Below are positions 1-9,737 of a stretch of 64,000 nt of DNA, in pieces. The position numbers and the translations under genes are program-made. The notes under the pieces are model-generated. The model ran no database searches. It was given only the letters and a program-made list of their open reading frames with translations, and was not told the DNA's origin. The first letter of the stretch is position 1; every line of letters starts with the position of its first letter. Source of the DNA: a virus; IMG/VR virus record IMGVR_UViG_3300042468_000790, positions 1-64,000 of that record; one strand, 5' to 3'.

Positions 1-227
1 GTACCTTGTGAACCTACCGTACCTTGAGTCCCCTGAAGACCCTGACGACCTTGAAGACCTTGAAGACCTTGAAGACCTTGAGTTCCTTGTGAACCTACCG
101 TACCTTGTGAACCTACTGTACCTTGTGAACCTACCGTACCTTGAGTCCCCTGAAGACCCTGACGACCTTGAAGACCTTGAAGACCTTGAAGACCTTGAAG
201 ACCTTGAAGACCTTGAACACCTTGAAG
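1..227 (-). repeat. Collagen-like block 6 (cut by window edge)
   Basis: At least 75 Gly-X-Y residues, continuing past the left edge. It includes a run of consecutive GLQ triplets. Confidence 0.8.
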
Positions 228-3200
228 TGCTGCAGTTGCAATTGCCTCCCACCTAACACCAGAACCTGTAGAAAGTAATACAGAAGTTGCAGCACCTACT
301 TGGTTGTTTACGTCATAAAGACCAGAACGAAGTCTTATGTTTCCAGTAACGTCTAATTTTTGTGTTGGGTTTGTGGTTCCGACTCCAATATTACCACCAT
401 AAGGAGCAAGTTGTATCGTTCCATTCGCATCTACATCAATACTTGGGATACCGGAAACATCATTAACGGAGAAAATAGAACCTGATGTAAGGTTATTTGT
501 AATACTAAACAACTGACCAGCAGAACCTTCCCAAGATAAGGTGCCCGAGTTTAGAGTATCATAATGAACAATATCAATAATTGTTCCTATTCCAACAGTA
601 CCAACTCCAGATACTGGTGTTGTATATGTTAGTGATGAAGAACCTGTTGGATTATTAGAACTGTCTTTATATACAATTTGATTTGCAGATCCTGCTACTG
701 GACCTGTTTGACCTTGAAGACCTTGAGTTCCTTGAGAACCAACTGTACCTTGAGTTCCTTGCGCCCCTTGAGTACCTGTACCTCCTGTTCCTCCAGCAGT
801 ACCCTGAAGACCTTGAGTTCCTTGTGAACCAACTGTACCTTGTGAACCTACCGTACCTTGTGTCCCCTGAAGACCTTGAAGACCTTGAAGACCTTGAAGA
901 CCTTGAGTTCCTTGTGAACCAACTGTACCTTGTGAACCTACCGTACCTTGTGAACCTACTGTACCTTGAGTCCCCTGAAGACCTTGAGTTCCTTGCGAAC
1001 CTACTGTACCTTGAGTTCCTTGTGAACCTACCGTACCTTGTGAACCTACCGTACCTTGTGAACCTACCGTACCTTGAGTCCCCTGAAGACCCTGACGACC
1101 TTGAAGACCTTGAGTTCCTTGTGAACCTACTGTACCTTGTGAACCTACCGTACCTTGTGAACCTACTGTACCTTGTGTCCCCTGAAGACCTTGAGTTCCT
1201 TGTGAACCTACCGTACCTTGTGAACCAACTGTACCTTGTGAACCTACCGTACCTTGTGTCCCCTGAAGACCTTGACGACCTTGAAGACCTTGAAGACCTT
1301 GAGTTCCTTGTGAACCTACCGTACCTTGTGAACCTACTGTACCTTGTGTCCCCTGAAGACCTTGAAGACCTTGAAGACCTTGAGTTCCTTGTGAACCTAC
1401 CGTACCTTGTGAACCTACCGTACCTTGTGAACCTACTGTACCTTGGGAACCAACTGTACCCTGAAGTCCCTGAGTTCCTTGTGAACCAACTGTACCTTGT
1501 AGACCCTGAAGTCCCTGAGTTCCTTGTGAACCAACTGTACCTTGAGTTCCTTGTGCTCCTTGAGTACCCTGAAGACCTTGCAATCCAGCAGCAAATGAAG
1601 TTGTCCAACTAACTCCCGCACCAGTAGAAATTAATACAGAACCACCAGCACCTACATTTCCATAAAAATCTCTTAATCCAGAATCAAGTTCTACGGTCTG
1701 TACAAATGTTGATAAACCAGTAATTCTAAGTTGTGGAGAAGTAATTGTACTATCAGTAACCTGCATACCACCAGCAGCAAGTCTTACGCCATTAGGGACT
1801 TGATTAGTACCAATACCTACACCATAATTAAATAACCAGGCATCAGTATTCAGTCCGGTAAAAGTACCAGACTTAATCCACATAATTTGTTTATATGTGG
1901 ATGGAATATCATCAGTACCAACACCGGCATTAATATCAAATAATGGACTTCCTACCGTAGATGCAACTGCAATACCACCGTGATTTGCTGTCGTATCATT
2001 AGAAATAACTACACCACCAGCAGTAGTCGCTAAACCAACAATAATATCTTTGTCTCTAACAGTTAAAGTTGATGCAGCAATAAGAACTGATGTTCCTCCA
2101 ATTGTTACATTACCACCAACATAAAGATTAGCACCATCAAAAGTTAAATTACCAGAACCAGTAGGATTGTTAGAACCATCTTTATATACAATTTGATTTG
2201 CAGATCCTGCTACTGGACCTGTTTGACCTTGAAGACCTTGTAGTCCCTGAGTTCCTTGTGAACCTACTGTACCTTGAGTACCTTGAGTTCCCTGCTGACC
2301 CTGAGTTCCTTGAGTACCCTGCTGTCCCTGAGTACCCTGACGACCTTGAAGACCTTGAGTTCCTTGTGAACCTACTGTACCCTGAAGTCCCTGAGTACCT
2401 TGTGAACCTACTGTACCTTGAGTGCCTTGAGTGCCTTGAGTTCCTTGAGTACCCTGCTGACCCTGAGTTCCTTGTGAACCTACTGTACCCTGAGTTCCTT
2501 GAGTGCCCTGTGTTCCTTGGGTGCCCTGAAGACCTTGAGTTCCTTGAGTTCCTTGAGTGCCCTGAAGACCTTGAGTTCCCTGAGTACCCTGAAGACCTTG
2601 AGTTCCTTGACGACCTTGAGTACCCTGAAGACCTTGAGTACCCTGAAGACCTTGAGTACCTTGAGTACCTTGGAGACCTTGTGTTCCCTGGAGACCTTGA
2701 ATACCCTGAGTTCCCTGAGTTCCTTGAGTACCCTGAAGACCTTGAGTACCTTGTGTTCCTTGAGTGCCTTGAAGACCTTGTGTTCCAGCAGCAGAAGGTG
2801 CAGTCCAAGAAACACCAGCACCAGTTGAGACTAAGATAGAACCAGCAGCACCTACATTATTATAGATGTCCCTTAATGTAGAATTTAATTCAATAGGACT
2901 CTCAAAAACAAAGTTTCCAGAACCATCAATTTGTGCTCTTACTGCTGAATTACTAACATCAACAAAACGAAGATTTGGTGTTGAAGTATTTCCATAAACA
3001 TCAATATACCAAGCAGTTGCATTATCAGTTGCTCTACCAAAACTTAACTGACCACCTTCATTAGATGTATCAACTCTACCTGCCTTGATTTCTCCACCAA
3101 CAACATCAAGTTTAATTCCAGATGCAGGATTTATGGTTCCAATACCAACACTTTGAGTTACTGCATCATATACAAAATTAGTCGCGCCAGCAGATACATT

Positions 3201-6200
3201 ATTATTATTGAATATAATCTGCTTATTAATACCAGCAACAGGACCAATTAATCCTTGAAGACCTTGTGTTCCTTGAATACCTTGAAGACCCTGAAGTCCT
3301 TGTGTTCCTTGTGTTCCCTGAGTGCCCTGAAGACCTTGTGTTCCTTGGGTTCCTTGTGAACCTACTGTACCTTGTGAACCTACTGTACCTTGTGAACCTA
3401 CTGTACCCTGAGTTCCTTGTGAACCTACTGTACCCTGAGTTCCTTGAGTACCCTGCTGACCCTGAGTACCCTGAAGTCCCTGAGTACCTTGAGTCCCCTG
3501 AAGACCCTGACGACCTTGAAGACCTTGAGTTCCTTGTGAACCAACTGTACCCTGAAGTCCCTGAGTACCTTGAGTTCCTTGTGAACCTACTGTACCCTGA
3601 AGTCCCTGAAGACCTTGAGTTCCTTGTGAACCTACTGTACCCTGAGTGCCTTGAGTTCCTTGTGAACCTACTGTACCCTGAGTGCCTTGAGTGCCTTGAG
3701 TACCCTGGAGTCCTTGAATACCTTGCAAAGCAGCATTTTGGATAGTTGCTTTCCCTACAACTGTTCCACTTACATCATAAAGTGCAATAAAGTCACCACT
3801 TTGAGGGTCTGCAACAGTAGGCAATCCATTAATATCAAGACTTGTGGCAGTTCCAATAAATCTTGCCGCAGTTACTGTAGTATCAGTAACCTGCATACCA
3901 CCAGCAGCAAGTCTTACGCCATTAGGGACTTGATCAGTACCAACACCAACCGCATAATTAAATAACCAGGCATCAGTTCCAAGTCCGGTAAAGGAACCAG
4001 CCTTCAACCACATAATTTGCTTATATGTGGATGGAATATCATCAGTACCAACACCGGCATTAATATCAAATAATGGATAACCTTCTGTGGATGCAACTGC
4101 AATACCGCCGTGATTTGCTGTTGTATCAGTAGAAACATCCTGATTTAAACCATTAGTTGTAATACCAAGAATAATATCTTTATCATTAACTTTAAGCTCA
4201 TTTACAGCAATAAATGCAGTAGTTCCACCAACAGTTATATTTCCACTAACATTTAAATTAGAATTGATAATGGTGGAACCATTAACAGTAAGACCAGTAA
4301 ATGTAGGATTATCAGTTAAGGTAATAGTTGAACCGGCACCAGATGCTGTTACCGTTATATTTTGCCCTATGAAATTAAGAGCAGCAACACTATTTGCAGT
4401 ACCTACAATAGTACCTTCTTCACGAATAGTAAGACCAGTAATTGCAGATGCAGATGCCGCATCAACCCAATCTAATCCAGAACCAGTTGATATAAGAACT
4501 TGCCCAGATACTCCAGATTGATTATTATTATCAAAGAGAGAACCACGAAGTCTTATATTTCCATTTACATCTAAGTTTGTTGTTGGGGTTGTGGTTCCAA
4601 TACCAACTCTTTGATTTACGGCATCATATACAAAATTAGTCGCGCCAGCAGATACATTATTATTATTGAATATAATCTGCTTATTAATACCAGCAACAGG
4701 ACCAATTAATCCTTGAAGACCTTGTGTTCCTTGAATACCTTGAAGACCCTGAAGTCCTTGTGTTCCTTGAGTACCTGTACCTCCTGTTCCTCCAGCAGTA
4801 CCTTGAAGACCCTGAAGTCCTTGTGTTCCTTGAGTACCTGTACCTCCTGTTCCTCCAGCAGTACCTTGAAGACCCTGAAGTCCTTGTGAACCAACTGTAC
4901 CTTGTGAACCTACTGTACCCTGAAGTCCCTGAAGACCTTGAGTTCCTTGTGAACCTACTATACCCTGAAGTCCCTGAAGACCTTGAGTTCCTTGTGAACC
5001 TACTATACCCTGAAGTCCCTGAAGACCTTGTGAACCAACTGTACCTTGTGAACCTACCGTACCTTGAGTCCCCTGAAGACCTTGAAGACCTTGAGTTCCT
5101 TGTGAACCAACTGTACCTTGAGTCCCCTGAAGACCCTGACGACCTTGAAGACCTTGAGTTCCTTGTGCTCCTTGAGTACCCTGAAGTCCTTGAGTACCCT
5201 GAAGTCCTTGAGTACCTTGAGTACCTTGAGTACCCTGGAGTCCTTGAATACCTTGAGTACCTTGAGTTCCCTGGAGTCCTTGAGTACCTTGGAGTCCTTG
5301 AGTACCTTGAGTACCTTGAGTACCTTGAGTACCCTGGAGTCCTTGTGTACCTTGAGTACCTTGAGTACCTTGAGTACCCTGGAGTCCTTGTGTACCTTGA
5401 GTACCTTGAGTACCTTGAGTACCCTGGAGTCCTTGAGTACCTTGAGTACCTTGAGTACCTTGTTGACCTTGAGTTCCTTGAGTACCCTGGAGACCTTGAG
5501 TACCTTGAGTACCTTGAGTACCTTGTTCTCCCTGAAGACCTTGAGTACCTTGTGTTCCCTGCTGACCTTGAAGACCTTGAGTACCCTGGAGACCCTGAGT
5601 ACCTTGTATTCCCTGTAGGGCTGCATCCTGAATTGTTGATTTATAAATTTGGTCAGTTGCATTATCATAAATTAAAATCAAATCATCAGAAGTTACACTA
5701 CTTGTAGATATTTGACCTTTAATCGCTTGTTTTGTAACAATACCATCAAGGTATGGAGAAGTTACAGTAGTATCAGTAACTTGCATTCCACCAGCAGCAA
5801 GTCTTACTCCATAAGGAACTTGAGTTGAACCAATACCTACACCATAATTAAATAACCAAGCATCAGTTCCAAGTCCAGAATAAGTTCCAGACCTAACCCA
5901 CATTATTTGCTTGTAACTTTCTGGAAGTGTATTAGCAGTACCAACTTGGAATGGAACTAATGGGATTCCTTCGGTAGATGCAATAGCAATACCACCGTGA
6001 TTTGCGGTCGTATCAGTCGGTAAAGATATTGTTGTTAAACCCAGGACAATTTCTTTGTCCTGAACTCTTAGTTCTGTTGCACTAATATAAACTGATGTAC
6101 CACCAATTGTTAGATTATTTTGAACATTTAAATCATAGACATTTAATTGAGTCCCATCAAAAGTTAAATTATTAGAACCAGTTGGATTATTAGAACCATC

Positions 6201-9200
6201 TTTATAAACAACTTGGTTTGCAGAACCTGCTACTGGACCGGTTTGACCTTGAAGACCCTGGAGTCCTTGTGTACCTTGAGTACCTTGAGTACCTTGAAGA
6301 CCCTGGAGACCCTGAGCACCCTGAGCACCCTGAGTACCTTGAGTACCTTGAGTACCTTGAAGACCCTGAAGTCCTTGAAGTCCTTGAAGACCCTGAGTAC
6401 CTTGAGTTCCTTGTGAACCTACTGTACCTTGTAGACCCTGAGTGCCTTGAGTCCCCTGAAGACCCTGAGTACCTTGAGTACCTTGAGTACCTTGAGTACC
6501 TTGAGTACCCTGCTCACCCTGTAGTCCCTGAGTACCCTGGAGTCCTTGTGTACCTTGAGTACCTTGAAGACCCTGGAGACCCTGAGCACCCTGAGCACCC
6601 TGAGTACCTTGAGTTCCTTGTGAACCTACTGTACCTTGTAGACCCTGAGTGCCTTGAGTCCCCTGAAGACCCTGAAGACCTTGAGTACCTTGAGTACCTT
6701 GAGTACCCTGCTCACCCTGTAGTCCCTGAGTACCCTGGAGTCCTTGTGTACCTTGAGTACCTTGAGTACCTTGAAGACCCTGAGCACCTTGAGTACCCTG
6801 CTCACCCTGTAGTCCCTGAGTACCCTGGAGACCTTGTGTACCTTGAGTACCTTGAGTACCCTGAGTACCCTGAGTACCTTGAGTACCTTGAAGACCCTGA
6901 GTACCCTGAGTACCTTGAGTACCTTGAAGACCCTGAAGTCCTTGAAGACCTTGAGTACCTTGAAGACCTTGAGTACCTTGGAGACCTTGAGTACCTTGAA
7001 GTCCTTGAAGACCCTGAGTACCTTGAGTACCCTGAGTACCTTGAAGACCTTGTATTCCCTGAGTACCCTGAGTACCTTGAAGACCTTGTATTCCCTGAGT
7101 ACCCTGAGTACCTTGAAGACCTTGAGTTCCCTGGAGTCCTTGCTCACCCTGGAGTCCTTGAGTTCCTTGCGTACCTTGAGTACCTTGCGTACCTTGAGTA
7201 CCTTGCTCACCCTGGAGTCCTTGAGTACCTTGCTCACCCTGGAGTCCTTGAGTACCTTGAGTGCCTTGATGACCTTGAAGACCCTGAGTACCTTGAGTGC
7301 CTTGATGACCTTGAGTACCTTGTTCTCCTTGAAGACCCTGAAGTCCTTGAGTACCTTGTTCTCCTTGAAGACCTTGAGTACCTTGAAGACCTTGAGTACC
7401 TTGTTCCCCTTGAAGACCCTGAGTACCTTGAGTACCCTGAGTACCTTGAAGACCTTGTATTCCCTGAGTACCCTGAGTACCTTGAAGACCCTGAAGTCCT
7501 TGAAGACCTTGAGTACCTTGAAGACCTTGAGTACCTTGTTCTCCTTGAAGACCCTGAAGTCCTTGAGTACCTTGTTCTCCTTGAAGACCTTGAGTACCTT
7601 GAAGACCTTGAGTACCTTGAAGACCTTGAGTACCTTGTTCTCCTTGAAGACCCTGAAGACCTTGTATTCCCTGAGTACCCTGAGTACCTTGAAGACCTTG
7701 AGTACCTTGTTCTCCTTGAAGACCCTGAAGTCCTTGAAGACCCTGAAGTCCTTGAAGACCTTGAAGACCTTGAGTACCTTGTTCCCCTTGAAGACCCTGA
7801 AGTCCTTGAAGACCTTGAGTACCTTGAAGACCTTGAGTACCTTGAAGACCTTGAGTACCTTGTTCCCCTTGAAGACCCTGAAGTCCTTGAAGACCCTGAA
7901 GACCCTGAAGTCCTTGAGTACCTTGAAGACCTTGCAACGCAGCATTTTGAATTGTTGCCTTTCCTACAACTGTCCCACTTACATCATAAAGAGCAATAAA
8001 GTCTCCACTCTGCGGATCGGCAATTAAAGGAAGACCATTAATATCAAGATTTGATGCAGTTCCATTAAAACGAGTCGCAGTTACTTCAGTATCAGTAATC
8101 TGAACATTACCAACTGCCAAACGAACTCCATAAGGAACTTGAGTTGAACCAATACCAACACCATAATTAAATAACCAGGCATCAGTATTCAATCCGGCAA
8201 AAGCACCGGACTTGAACCACATTATTTTCTTATATGTGGCAGGTAATGTTTCAATACCAACAATATTGAGACTTACAAGAGGAGTTCCTTCGGTAGATGC
8301 AATTGCAATACCACCGTGATTTGCCGTTGTATCTGTGGAAACATCATTACCCTGAGAATCGGTTGTAAATCCAAGAATAATGTCCGCATCACTAACTCTA
8401 AAGTTTTCAACAAGAATATAACCTGCTGTACCACCAACAGTAATATTTCCAGTTACATTAAGATTATTATTAACCTGTAAATCATTTCCAATCGTTACAT
8501 TTCCAGGTAAAGTTGGATTTGTTGAAATTGAAACAACAGGAGTTGAACTTTCTCCCGTTCCTCCTGATACATAAATCTGATTTGCCGCCCCAGAAATTGT
8601 CTGAATATAATCTCCAAATGTATCAGTTCCTAACCCAACACTATTTGGTTGAATAGTTGCTGCTAATGATACATTACCAGTTCCATCAAAACTAATTGGA
8701 GAAGCAACAACATCTCCAGTAATTTCAAAAGTTCTTGGAGTGACTAATTGAATTGCAGATGCGGCAATGCCTGTCAAGCTGCCTACAAATCCACCAAGAG
8801 ATGTAGTTATACCTGTAATATAAGCGTCTCCAGAAATAGTAATCCCAGATTCGGTTGTTTCAAGTTTTACATTATTATTATAATAAAGTTGAGCACCACC
8901 ATTAGGATTAAAAATTGCGCTTGTAACTGTGGCAAAAGGATCCGCAATTTGAATGTTGTTGCCTAAAATATAAAGAGTAGATCCAGAAATATCACGAATT
9001 ATTGAACTATTACCATTAGAATAAATCTCTAAATCTGGATTATCACCAAAATATAATCTATCATTAGATCTAAAATATGCATTATTTTCAAATGTTGTAA
9101 TTCCAGAAATAATTAAATCCGAATTAATACCAACTCTACCACCAAAAGTAGAAACTCCCGTTACATTTAAATTATCTGCAGTAAGATCATCAAAAAATAC

Positions 9201-9383
9201 ATCATCGGTTACATATAAATCACCAACAATATTTGTATCACCAATAACTTTAAGAGAATATTGTTCGGCATTTGTCGTTCCAATACCTACCTTTCCCGTT
9301 ACCTGAATAACAGTCTTATCTTCACTATAGGATGATAAACCTACTTTGAGTTCTCTTTGCCTACCGCTGACGTACTTATCCAT
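1..9383 (-). CDS. Giant collagen-like virion fibre protein (3' end outside window)
   Basis: An uninterrupted minus-strand frame starts at ATG 9383 and is still open at base 1, giving at least 3,127 codons. Residues 1 to about 482 are non-repetitive and rich in Gly, Thr and Asn, as in cyanophage tail-fibre proteins. Then six Gly-X-Y blocks dominated by GLQ, GTQ and GPQ/GSQ triplets alternate with five globular inserts of about 150-325 residues. The inserts belong to two recurring types: one carries an NHGGIA motif followed by a WLFNYGVGIG motif, the other ends in LVSTGAGVSW. The other long frames here are repeat shadows. Gly-X-Y repeats in phage tails are known to form collagen-like triple helices, so a trimeric extended fibre or whisker is inferred. 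The adsorption target is unknown. It shares a late operon with the two genes to its right. Confidence 0.9.
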   Translation of the reverse strand, partial: MDKYVSGRQRELKVGLSSYSEDKTVIQVTGKVGIGTTNAEQYSLKVIGDTNIVGDLYVTDDVFFDDLTADNLNVTGVSTFGGRVGINSDLIISGITTFENNAYFRSNDRLYFGDNPDLEIYSNGNSSIIRDISGSTLYILGNNIQIADPFATVTSAIFNPNGGAQLYYNNNVKLETTESGITISGDAYITGITTSLGGFVGSLTGIAASAIQLVTPRTFEITGDVVASPISFDGTGNVSLAATIQPNSVGLGTDTFGDYIQTISGAANQIYVSGGTGESSTPVVSISTNPTLPGNVTIGNDLQVNNNLNVTGNITVGGTAGYILVENFRVSDADIILGFTTDSQGNDVSTDTTANHGGIAIASTEGTPLVSLNIVGIETLPATYKKIMWFKSGAFAGLNTDAWLFNYGVGIGSTQVPYGVRLAVGNVQITDTEVTATRFNGTASNLDINGLPLIADPQSGDFIALYDVSGTVVGKATIQNAALQGLQGTQGLQGLQGLQGLQGLQGEQGTQGLQGTQGLQGTQGLQGLQGLQGEQGTQGLQGLQGLQGLQGLQGLQGEQGTQGLQGTQGTQGIQGLQGLQGEQGTQGLQGTQGLQGTQGLQGEQGTQGLQGLQGEQGTQGLQGTQGLQGLQGLQGTQGTQGIQGLQGTQGTQGTQGLQGEQGTQGLQGTQGLQGEQGTQGLQGLQGEQGTQGHQGTQGTQGLQGHQGTQGTQGLQGEQGTQGLQGEQGTQGTQGTQGTQGTQGLQGEQGLQGTQGLQGTQGTQGIQGLQGTQGTQGIQGLQGTQGTQGTQGLQGLQGTQGLQGTQGLQGTQGLQGLQGLQGTQGTQGTQGLQGTQGTQGTQGTQGTQGTQGLQGTQGLQGEQGTQGAQGLQGTQGTQGTQGLQGTQGLQGEQGTQGTQGTQGLQGLQGTQGTQGLQGTVGSQGTQGTQGAQGAQGLQGLQGTQGTQGLQGTQGLQGEQGTQGTQGTQGTQGTQGLQGTQGTQGLQGTVGSQGTQGTQGLQGLQGLQGLQGTQGTQGTQGAQGAQGLQGLQGTQGTQGTQGLQGLQGQTGPVAGSANQVVYKDGSNNPTGSNNLTFDGTQLNVYDLNVQNNLTIGGTSVYISATELRVQDKEIVLGLTTISLPTDTTANHGGIAIASTEGIPLVPFQVGTANTLPESYKQIMWVRSGTYSGLGTDAWLFNYGVGIGSTQVPYGVRLAAGGMQVTDTTVTSPYLDGIVTKQAIKGQISTSSVTSDDLILIYDNATDQIYKSTIQDAALQGIQGTQGLQGTQGLQGQQGTQGTQGLQGEQGTQGTQGTQGLQGTQGTQGQQGTQGTQGTQGLQGTQGTQGTQGTQGLQGTQGTQGTQGTQGLQGTQGTQGTQGTQGLQGTQGLQGTQGTQGIQGLQGTQGTQGTQGLQGTQGLQGTQGAQGTQGLQGRQGLQGTQGTVGSQGTQGLQGLQGTQGTVGSQGTVGSQGLQGLQGIVGSQGTQGLQGLQGIVGSQGTQGLQGLQGTVGSQGTVGSQGLQGLQGTAGGTGGTGTQGTQGLQGLQGTAGGTGGTGTQGTQGLQGLQGIQGTQGLQGLIGPVAGINKQIIFNNNNVSAGATNFVYDAVNQRVGIGTTTPTTNLDVNGNIRLRGSLFDNNNQSGVSGQVLISTGSGLDWVDAASASAITGLTIREEGTIVGTANSVAALNFIGQNITVTASGAGSTITLTDNPTFTGLTVNGSTIINSNLNVSGNITVGGTTAFIAVNELKVNDKDIILGITTNGLNQDVSTDTTANHGGIAVASTEGYPLFDINAGVGTDDIPSTYKQIMWLKAGSFTGLGTDAWLFNYAVGVGTDQVPNGVRLAAGGMQVTDTTVTAARFIGTATSLDINGLPTVADPQSGDFIALYDVSGTVVGKATIQNAALQGIQGLQGTQGTQGTQGTVGSQGTQGTQGTVGSQGTQGLQGLQGTVGSQGTQGTQGLQGTVGSQGTQGLQGRQGLQGTQGTQGLQGTQGQQGTQGTQGTVGSQGTQGTVGSQGTVGSQGTVGSQGTQGTQGLQGTQGTQGTQGLQGLQGIQGTQGLQGLIGPVAGINKQIIFNNNNVSAGATNFVYDAVTQSVGIGTINPASGIKLDVVGGEIKAGRVDTSNEGGQLSFGRATDNATAWYIDVYGNTSTPNLRFVDVSNSAVRAQIDGSGNFVFESPIELNSTLRDIYNNVGAAGSILVSTGAGVSWTAPSAAGTQGLQGTQGTQGTQGLQGTQGTQGTQGIQGLQGTQGLQGTQGTQGLQGTQGLQGTQGRQGTQGLQGTQGTQGLQGTQGTQGTQGLQGTQGTQGTQGTQGTVGSQGTQGQQGTQGTQGTQGTQGTVGSQGTQGLQGTVGSQGTQGLQGRQGTQGQQGTQGTQGQQGTQGTQGTVGSQGTQGLQGLQGQTGPVAGSANQIVYKDGSNNPTGSGNLTFDGANLYVGGNVTIGGTSVLIAASTLTVRDKDIIVGLATTAGGVVISNDTTANHGGIAVASTVGSPLFDINAGVGTDDIPSTYKQIMWIKSGTFTGLNTDAWLFNYGVGIGTNQVPNGVRLAAGGMQVTDSTITSPQLRITGLSTFVQTVELDSGLRDFYGNVGAGGSVLISTGAGVSWTTSFAAGLQGLQGTQGAQGTQGTVGSQGTQGLQGLQGTVGSQGTQGLQGTVGSQGTVGSQGTVGSQGTVGSQGTQGLQGLQGLQGTQGTVGSQGTVGSQGTQGLQGLQGRQGLQGTQGTVGSQGTVGSQGTVGSQGTQGLQGTQGTVGSQGTVGSQGTVGSQGTQGLQGRQGLQGTQGTVGSQGTVGSQGTVGSQGTQGTVGSQGTQGLQGTQGTVGSQGTVGSQGTVGSQGTQGLQGLQGLQGLQGTQGTVGSQGTVGSQGTQGLQGTAGGTGGTGTQGAQGTQGTVGSQGTQGLQGQTGPVAGSANQIVYKDSSNNPTGSSSLTYTTPVSGVGTVGIGTIIDIVHYDTLNSGTLSWEGSAGQLFSITNNLTSGSIFSVNDVSGIPSIDVDANGTIQLAPYGGNIGVGTTNPTQKLDVTGNIRLRSGLYDVNNQVGAATSVLLSTGSGVRWEAIATAALQGVQGLQGLQGLQGLQGLQGRQGLQGTQGTVGSQGTVGSQGTVGSQGTQGLQGLQGLQGRQGLQGTQGTVGSQG
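701..1580 (-). repeat. Collagen-like block 5
   Basis: About 293 Gly-X-Y residues (roughly 2602-2895), rich in GTVGSQ. Confidence 0.85.
2225..2789 (-). repeat. Collagen-like block 4
   Basis: About 188 Gly-X-Y residues (roughly 2199-2387). Confidence 0.85.
3251..3725 (-). repeat. Collagen-like block 3
   Basis: About 158 Gly-X-Y residues (roughly 1887-2045), including GTVGSQ variants. Confidence 0.85.
4706..5614 (-). repeat. Collagen-like block 2
   Basis: About 300 Gly-X-Y residues (roughly 1257-1560). It contains several tandem copies of a 45-60 bp higher-order unit with GLQGTQ triplets. Confidence 0.85.
6240..7937 (-). repeat. Collagen-like block 1
   Basis: About 566 residues (roughly 483-1048) of Gly-X-Y triplets encoded by near-identical 9-bp units. 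It is the longest of the six blocks and consists mostly of GLQGTQ and GLQGLQ. Confidence 0.85.
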
Positions 9384-9386
9384 TTT

Positions 9387-9734
9387 TTAGTTAAGAGTTT
9401 CGAGAATACTGGATACAAACTTAATATCAGTATTATTACTTGCAGATAATTTTAAAACATCACTAGATTCAAGAACCAACTTTCCGGATAATAAATTTGC
9501 ACTATCACTTGAGGAGATTGGATATGATTTAAGAAGTTCGGTAGTCACCGCAATTCCTGTTCTCTTATTAGTTCTTTGATGAGATAAAGAAACTATTTGA
9601 GTATCTGACCCTACATTTGTTGCCTGTGCCAAAAGAACAACACCAGTATATCCAACGGGTGCAGTATAAATTCCAACCGTGTTTGTTGACCCAACAGAAG
9701 TAATTGTTTTAAATATATTAAGTGCTAGTGCCAT
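9387..9734 (-). CDS. Small conserved tail-associated protein
   Basis: 115 residues. It ends three bases before the giant fibre start and begins four bases after the end of the 721-residue structural gene, so it belongs to the same late operon. There is no signal peptide or membrane segment. The sequence is Ser/Thr/Val rich with alternating polarity (VGYTGVVLLAQATNVG), suggesting a beta-sandwich. Small proteins of this kind sit beside fibre genes in many cyanomyoviruses. A virion (fibre adaptor) role is inferred from position only. Confidence 0.75.
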   Translation of the reverse strand: MALALNIFKTITSVGSTNTVGIYTAPVGYTGVVLLAQATNVGSDTQIVSLSHQRTNKRTGIAVTTELLKSYPISSSDSANLLSGKLVLESSDVLKLSASNNTDIKFVSSILETLN

Positions 9735-9737
9735 TCT

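Noticed and set aside
1-8000. Possible CRISPR array suggested by dense short repeats
   Set aside because: The repeats are in-frame 9-bp coding units without unique spacers of constant length.
8-8027. Many long plus-strand and other-frame ORFs (for example 6218-7999 on +, 6626-7945 on -) in the left 8 kb
   Set aside because: They are low-complexity shadows of the 9-bp collagen repeats. Only the minus frame through 9383 gives Gly-X-Y and stays open across the whole region.
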